Assembly: GCA_964543995.1 (NCBI GenBank)
Contig: CAZJBB010000054.1
Coordinates: 1-16,745, forward strand
Direction: 5' to 3'
Source: CAIXTV01 sp964543995
GTDB taxonomy: Bacteria > Bacteroidota > Bacteroidia > Bacteroidales > CAIXTV01
Length of the DNA stretch: 16,745 bases
This document shows positions 14,477 to 16,745 of the stretch, one piece after another. Position numbers and translations under genes: made by a program. Each line of letters starts with the position of its first letter. Within the stretch, counting starts at the first letter, position 1. A model generated the notes under the pieces. The model was not told where the DNA came from. It worked only from the letters and a program-made list of their open reading frames with translations, and made no database searches.

Positions 14477-15058
14477 CTATTGAGTTTTATCTATTACAAT
14501 ATCATATCGATACAAAAGTCCTTCGATTTCCGAAAAAGAAAATTTTGCTTTCCGGAGCTGATTGGTTTCGGGATGTATTAAAAAATTGAAAGAAGTAGTA
14601 AAATCAGCCTTTTCCAGTAGGCTGTGTTCAAAAGTAGCCCTGAGAAAGTCACAGTTTTCAAAAACAGATTGCTTTAAGTTGCATTCCGTAAAATCCACTT
14701 CGTGAAGCTGACAATTTTTAAAAAGGGTTTTTGGGGCTAAGGTTCTATAAAAAGAGGCATAATTTAAAATGCAATTCTCAAACCGAAAGGATAGACCGAA
14801 AGAATTGCACAAATCGAACCTGATACCCAGTAGCTTACAATCTTTAAATCGGACTTCTCTCCACGCGGTCTTATTTACATTTGCCAAACTGAAATCGCAT
14901 CCAATAAAATCGCAATCGGTAAATATGCTTTCTGACAAATGGGCGTTTGAAAAATCAATGTTTTTAAACGTACAGCACTCATATTCGCCTTTTTCCGGAA
15001 TTCCGCTGTGAAAATCCTCAGCATGAAAAGTTTTATCGTAAAAAGCAGAATTTGTCAT
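14477..15058 (-). CDS. Pentapeptide-repeat protein, Qnr/McbG-like in architecture
   Basis: A 193-residue pentapeptide-repeat protein. From about residue 27 to 155 the sequence follows the A(D/N)Lxx-type pattern with Phe or Leu at every fifth position, for example NIDFSNAHLSESIFTDCDF and TECNLKQSVFENCDFLRATF. It should fold as a right-handed square beta-helix. Many units have Cys at the inward position (CDF, CKL, CIL, CQL, CNL), as in Qnr proteins. The pattern loosens near 80-105, where Qnr-like proteins have a break. The tail (LRKAKFSFSEIEGLLYRYDIVID) resembles the C-terminal helix region used for dimerisation. Family members Qnr, MfpA and McbG mimic DNA and bind gyrase; others have no known role. 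ATG at 15058 is preferred to a GTG one codon upstream. It is the first gene of a pair with the GyrI-like protein. Confidence 0.85.
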   Translation of the reverse strand: MTNSAFYDKTFHAEDFHSGIPEKGEYECCTFKNIDFSNAHLSESIFTDCDFIGCDFSLANVNKTAWREVRFKDCKLLGIRFDLCNSFGLSFRFENCILNYASFYRTLAPKTLFKNCQLHEVDFTECNLKQSVFENCDFLRATFEHSLLEKADFTTSFNFLIHPETNQLRKAKFSFSEIEGLLYRYDIVIDKTQ

Positions 15059-15098
15059 CACGCAGAATGCATATTGCTAAAGGTAAGTAAATCTGAGG

Positions 15099-15106
15099 CA
15101 AATATA
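15099..15106 (-). promoter_or_regulatory. Candidate -7 element for the pentapeptide-repeat/GyrI-like operon
   Basis: On the minus strand this reads TATATTTG, a full match to TAnnTTTG, 40 nt before the ATG at 15058. The nearest TTG upstream is only about 12 nt away, closer than a usual -33 element, so the upstream part of the promoter is not clear. Confidence 0.45.
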
Positions 15107-15148
15107 AAAAAGAAGGTTCAAAATTCTAGGGCCAAATAAAGACGCATT

Positions 15149-15709
15149 TTATTTCGCCTCCATTTTTTCGTTTAATAAAACAAAGTATTTTTTATACCAT
15201 TCTACTCTTTTATTGAAGTAATCATTAACATTGTCCTTAAACTTTCTTTTGGGATTGTCCTTTTCAAAGCTATCAAGTAAATTATATTGCTTTAAATACT
15301 TCGTTAAAGCCCTTTCCGAAAATCCGTTAAGCTCACCGGTAATGGTTTCCGAAAAGTATTGGTCCGAATTGTAGAAATATTTGGCATAATAACATAACGG
15401 CCCCTCAACTAAAACAATATAAAGCGTATTATCACATACTCTAATAAACCATTTATTGTAAGTAAAATAAATGGAAGGTAAGTCTTTAATCTTTTTTTTC
15501 TCTTCTACGCCGTCTTTTATTATTTTCATCCAGGCAGAGCCGAACACAGAAGAATAACTGTTATCAACAATAGAGTAACCTTCAATAGGTTTTTCATTTT
15601 TGTAATCTTCTACTGAAGCATAAAATAAATTTTCGGTCTGAGCATAGATACCTTCCATGCAAAAAAAAGCGATTAAACTTAAAAATGCAATTCGTAATTT
15701 TTTGTTCAT
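15149..15709 (-). CDS. Secreted protein of unknown function, paralogue A
   Basis: I do not recognise this 186-residue protein. It begins with a Sec signal peptide (MNKKLRIAFLSLIAFF..., cleaved after YAQ at about residue 24), so it is periplasmic or secreted; there is no lipobox cysteine. The mature part is rich in aromatic residues and lysine. Its best conserved segments, judged against the neighbouring copy, are NLFYASVEDYKNEKP, LPSIYFTYN-WFIRV, YIV-VEG-LCYYA, SETITGEL and VNDYFN. The last 30 residues look like a charged amphipathic helix. About two thirds of residues match paralogue B upstream, compared by eye. The opening KNEKP-EGYSIV part and the ELPSIYFTYN-WFIRV part suggest a small beta-rich fold, but no function can be assigned. 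Confidence 0.8.
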   Translation of the reverse strand: MNKKLRIAFLSLIAFFCMEGIYAQTENLFYASVEDYKNEKPIEGYSIVDNSYSSVFGSAWMKIIKDGVEEKKKIKDLPSIYFTYNKWFIRVCDNTLYIVLVEGPLCYYAKYFYNSDQYFSETITGELNGFSERALTKYLKQYNLLDSFEKDNPKRKFKDNVNDYFNKRVEWYKKYFVLLNEKMEAK

Positions 15710-15728
15710 GTTTTAAATATTAATGGAG

Positions 15729-15748
15729 TAAAATGGAGACTAAAATAC
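15729..15748 (-). promoter_or_regulatory. Conserved block upstream of paralogue A
   Basis: This 20-bp block (TAAAATGGAGACTAAAATAC on the plus strand) matches 16467-16486 at 18 of 20 positions and lies at almost the same distance from the start codon. It could be part of a shared promoter or a leftover of the duplication. It does not contain a full TAnnTTTG element. Confidence 0.4.
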
Positions 15749-15885
15749 ATATAATAAAAACCTTATAGATGCAATAGACAGTAAAAAAAGCCTTTATGTT
15801 TGTTATTGAAAAAATTGGCAAGAAAAAAACGACGAATATGCAATGACCTAAAACAGTGGAGCAAAAGTTCTGGTAAATAGGAAAC

Positions 15886-16449
15886 TTATTTCCCTTCTAT
15901 TTTTTCATTAATTAAAACTACATACTTTTTATTTCTTTCCACAGTTCTATTAAAATAGTCGTTTACATCATCTTTAAACTCTCTTTTGGGTTTGTCCTTT
16001 TCATAGTTATCCAACAAATCGTATTTTTTCAAATACTTGTTAAATGTTTTTTCGGAAAATTTGATAAGTTCACCAGTAATGGTTTCTGATAAATACTGAA
16101 CATTATTGGCTGCATAAGCGGCATAATAACACAAAGAACCCTCTACGATAACAATATACATTTCATTATCCCAAACCCTGATAAACCAATTATTGTAGGT
16201 AAAATAAATCGATGGTAACTCTTTTAGCTTTTTTTTCTCCTCCACATTTCCAGTTAATACTTTCAAAATAGTACCCGCCCCTAAAATATGTCTCCAACTA
16301 TCTTTCACAATGGAATATCCTTCCATAGGTTTTTCGTTTTTGTAATCTTCTACCGAAGCATAAAATAAATTTTTGGTCTGTGCGTAGATGATGTTCATGC
16401 TTAAAAATGCCATCAAGGTAAAAATTGCAATTCGTAATTTTTTGTTCAT
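15886..16449 (-). CDS. Secreted protein of unknown function, paralogue B
   Basis: A 187-residue protein, tandem paralogue of the gene that follows it on the minus strand, with roughly two thirds identity by eye and a near-colinear alignment. It has the same signal peptide opening (MNKKLRIA) and likely cleavage after YAQ. The variable region lies at about residues 49-66 (KDSWRHILGAGTILKVLTGN, where A has a different and shorter stretch). The flanking NLFYASVEDYKNEKP and ELPSIYFTYN-WFIRV segments are almost invariant. That pattern, a variable loop inside a conserved frame, would fit different binding specificities, but this is only an inference. A 176-bp gap (15710-15885) with no gene separates the two copies. 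No known family is recognised. Confidence 0.8.
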   Translation of the reverse strand: MNKKLRIAIFTLMAFLSMNIIYAQTKNLFYASVEDYKNEKPMEGYSIVKDSWRHILGAGTILKVLTGNVEEKKKLKELPSIYFTYNNWFIRVWDNEMYIVIVEGSLCYYAAYAANNVQYLSETITGELIKFSEKTFNKYLKKYDLLDNYEKDKPKREFKDDVNDYFNRTVERNKKYVVLINEKIEGK

Positions 16450-16466
16450 GTTTTAATTTTTAGGTA

Positions 16467-16486
16467 TAAAATGGCAACTAAAATAC
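16467..16486 (-). promoter_or_regulatory. Conserved block upstream of paralogue B
   Basis: The counterpart of 15729-15748, 18 nt upstream of the start codon, differing at two adjacent central bases. Conservation of this non-coding block beside the duplicated genes implies either a recent duplication that included the leader or selection on a regulatory site. Confidence 0.4.
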
Positions 16487-16530
16487 AAAATATTTTAAAA
16501 ACGCAAATTTTCTAAAAATAAATTTTTAGT

Positions 16531-16745
16531 CTAATTCCATTTGTAAATTGAAATTTGTTCAACCACTGCATCAACCTCTTTTATTCTTTGGTTAAGCTCC
16601 TCAATGGCAACGTTATCTAAGTTCATATTGTTGATATTAAGGCAAATGGAAAAAACAATGGGATCACCGGGTGTCAATTCAGCTTGCAGTTTCTGAGGGC
16701 AAAACCCAAATAATGAAGACTCATAATCTTCAATGAGGGTATCTG
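16531..16745 (-). CDS. 3' end of an unrecognised gene, truncated by the window edge
   Basis: An open frame enters from the right edge on the minus strand and runs for 70 codons to a TAG at 16531. The visible peptide opens DTLIEDYESSLFGFCPQKL, continues through ELTPGDPIVFSICLNINN and ends in a charged helix-like tail (EELNQRIKEVDAVVEQISIYKWN). No signal or membrane segment is visible in this part and I do not recognise a family. The other two minus-strand frames close quickly here, and codon use looks ordinary, so it is probably a real gene. It lies 81 nt upstream of paralogue B on the same strand. Confidence 0.6.
   Translation of the reverse strand, partial: DTLIEDYESSLFGFCPQKLQAELTPGDPIVFSICLNINNMNLDNVAIEELNQRIKEVDAVVEQISIYKWN

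Noticed and set aside
14769..15011. Plus-strand open frame within the pentapeptide-repeat gene
   Set aside because: It is a by-product of the repeated codon pattern of the real gene on the opposite strand.
1..16745. tRNA, rRNA, CRISPR array, phage or complete insertion sequence
   Set aside because: Looked for on both strands; no cloverleaf, regular spacer array, transposase or structural phage gene was found.

Overview
The window looks like chromosomal DNA from a member of the Bacteroidota. The DNA is AT-rich, Shine-Dalgarno sequences are largely absent, and several genes are preceded by the phylum-type -7 promoter element TAnnTTTG. The content agrees: a pyrG-yidC pair, a MauE/DoxX-thioredoxin membrane protein, a KdsC-type phosphatase next to a UbiA prenyltransferase and Maf, and small secreted proteins with Bacteroidota-style signal peptides. 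The KdsC-like phosphatase and a YidC with a large periplasmic domain suggest a Gram-negative cell. The order or family cannot be fixed from the sequence.

Layout from left to right. (1) 1-810: a RelE/ParE-type toxin-antitoxin pair, antitoxin first and overlapping by 8 nt, bracketed by two near-identical direct repeats of about 80 bp. (2) 811-1063: a non-coding leader with candidate operator half-sites and a -7 element. (3) 1064-3517: a tight plus-strand DNA-damage operon of umuD, umuC and an SRAP (YedK/HMCES-type) abasic-site protein, separated by 2 and 4 nt and closed by a hairpin at 3552-3580. (4) 3600-7219, minus strand: pyrG (CTP synthase) followed by yidC (membrane protein insertase). (5) 7393-9417, plus strand: a MauE/DoxX-thioredoxin fusion and mutY, whose 3' end overlaps by 12 nt a convergent MacB/FtsX-type permease (9406-10650, minus). 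(6) 10876-13026, plus strand: KdsC-like HAD phosphatase, UbiA-family prenyltransferase and Maf nucleotide pyrophosphatase, probably one operon. (7) 13180-13983: a secreted protein ending in two dockerin/EF-hand-like loops, with the best promoter in the window. (8) 13987-15058, minus strand: a pentapeptide-repeat protein and a GyrI-like effector-binding protein separated by one nucleotide. (9) 15149-16449, minus strand: two tandem paralogous secreted proteins of unknown function, then the 3' end of an unrecognised gene at the right edge.

Three groups of genes look functionally linked. The umuD-umuC-SRAP operon joins error-prone translesion synthesis to shielding of abasic sites, and mutY elsewhere in the window adds oxidised-guanine repair. 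The pentapeptide-repeat and GyrI-like pair unites two families that each have members modulating DNA gyrase, so a small gyrase- or drug-protection operon is the most interesting hypothesis here. The duplicated secreted proteins share both their coding sequence and a short block just upstream of the start codon, and are the most clearly undescribed genes in the window.

No rRNA, tRNA, CRISPR array, intact insertion sequence or phage gene was seen.
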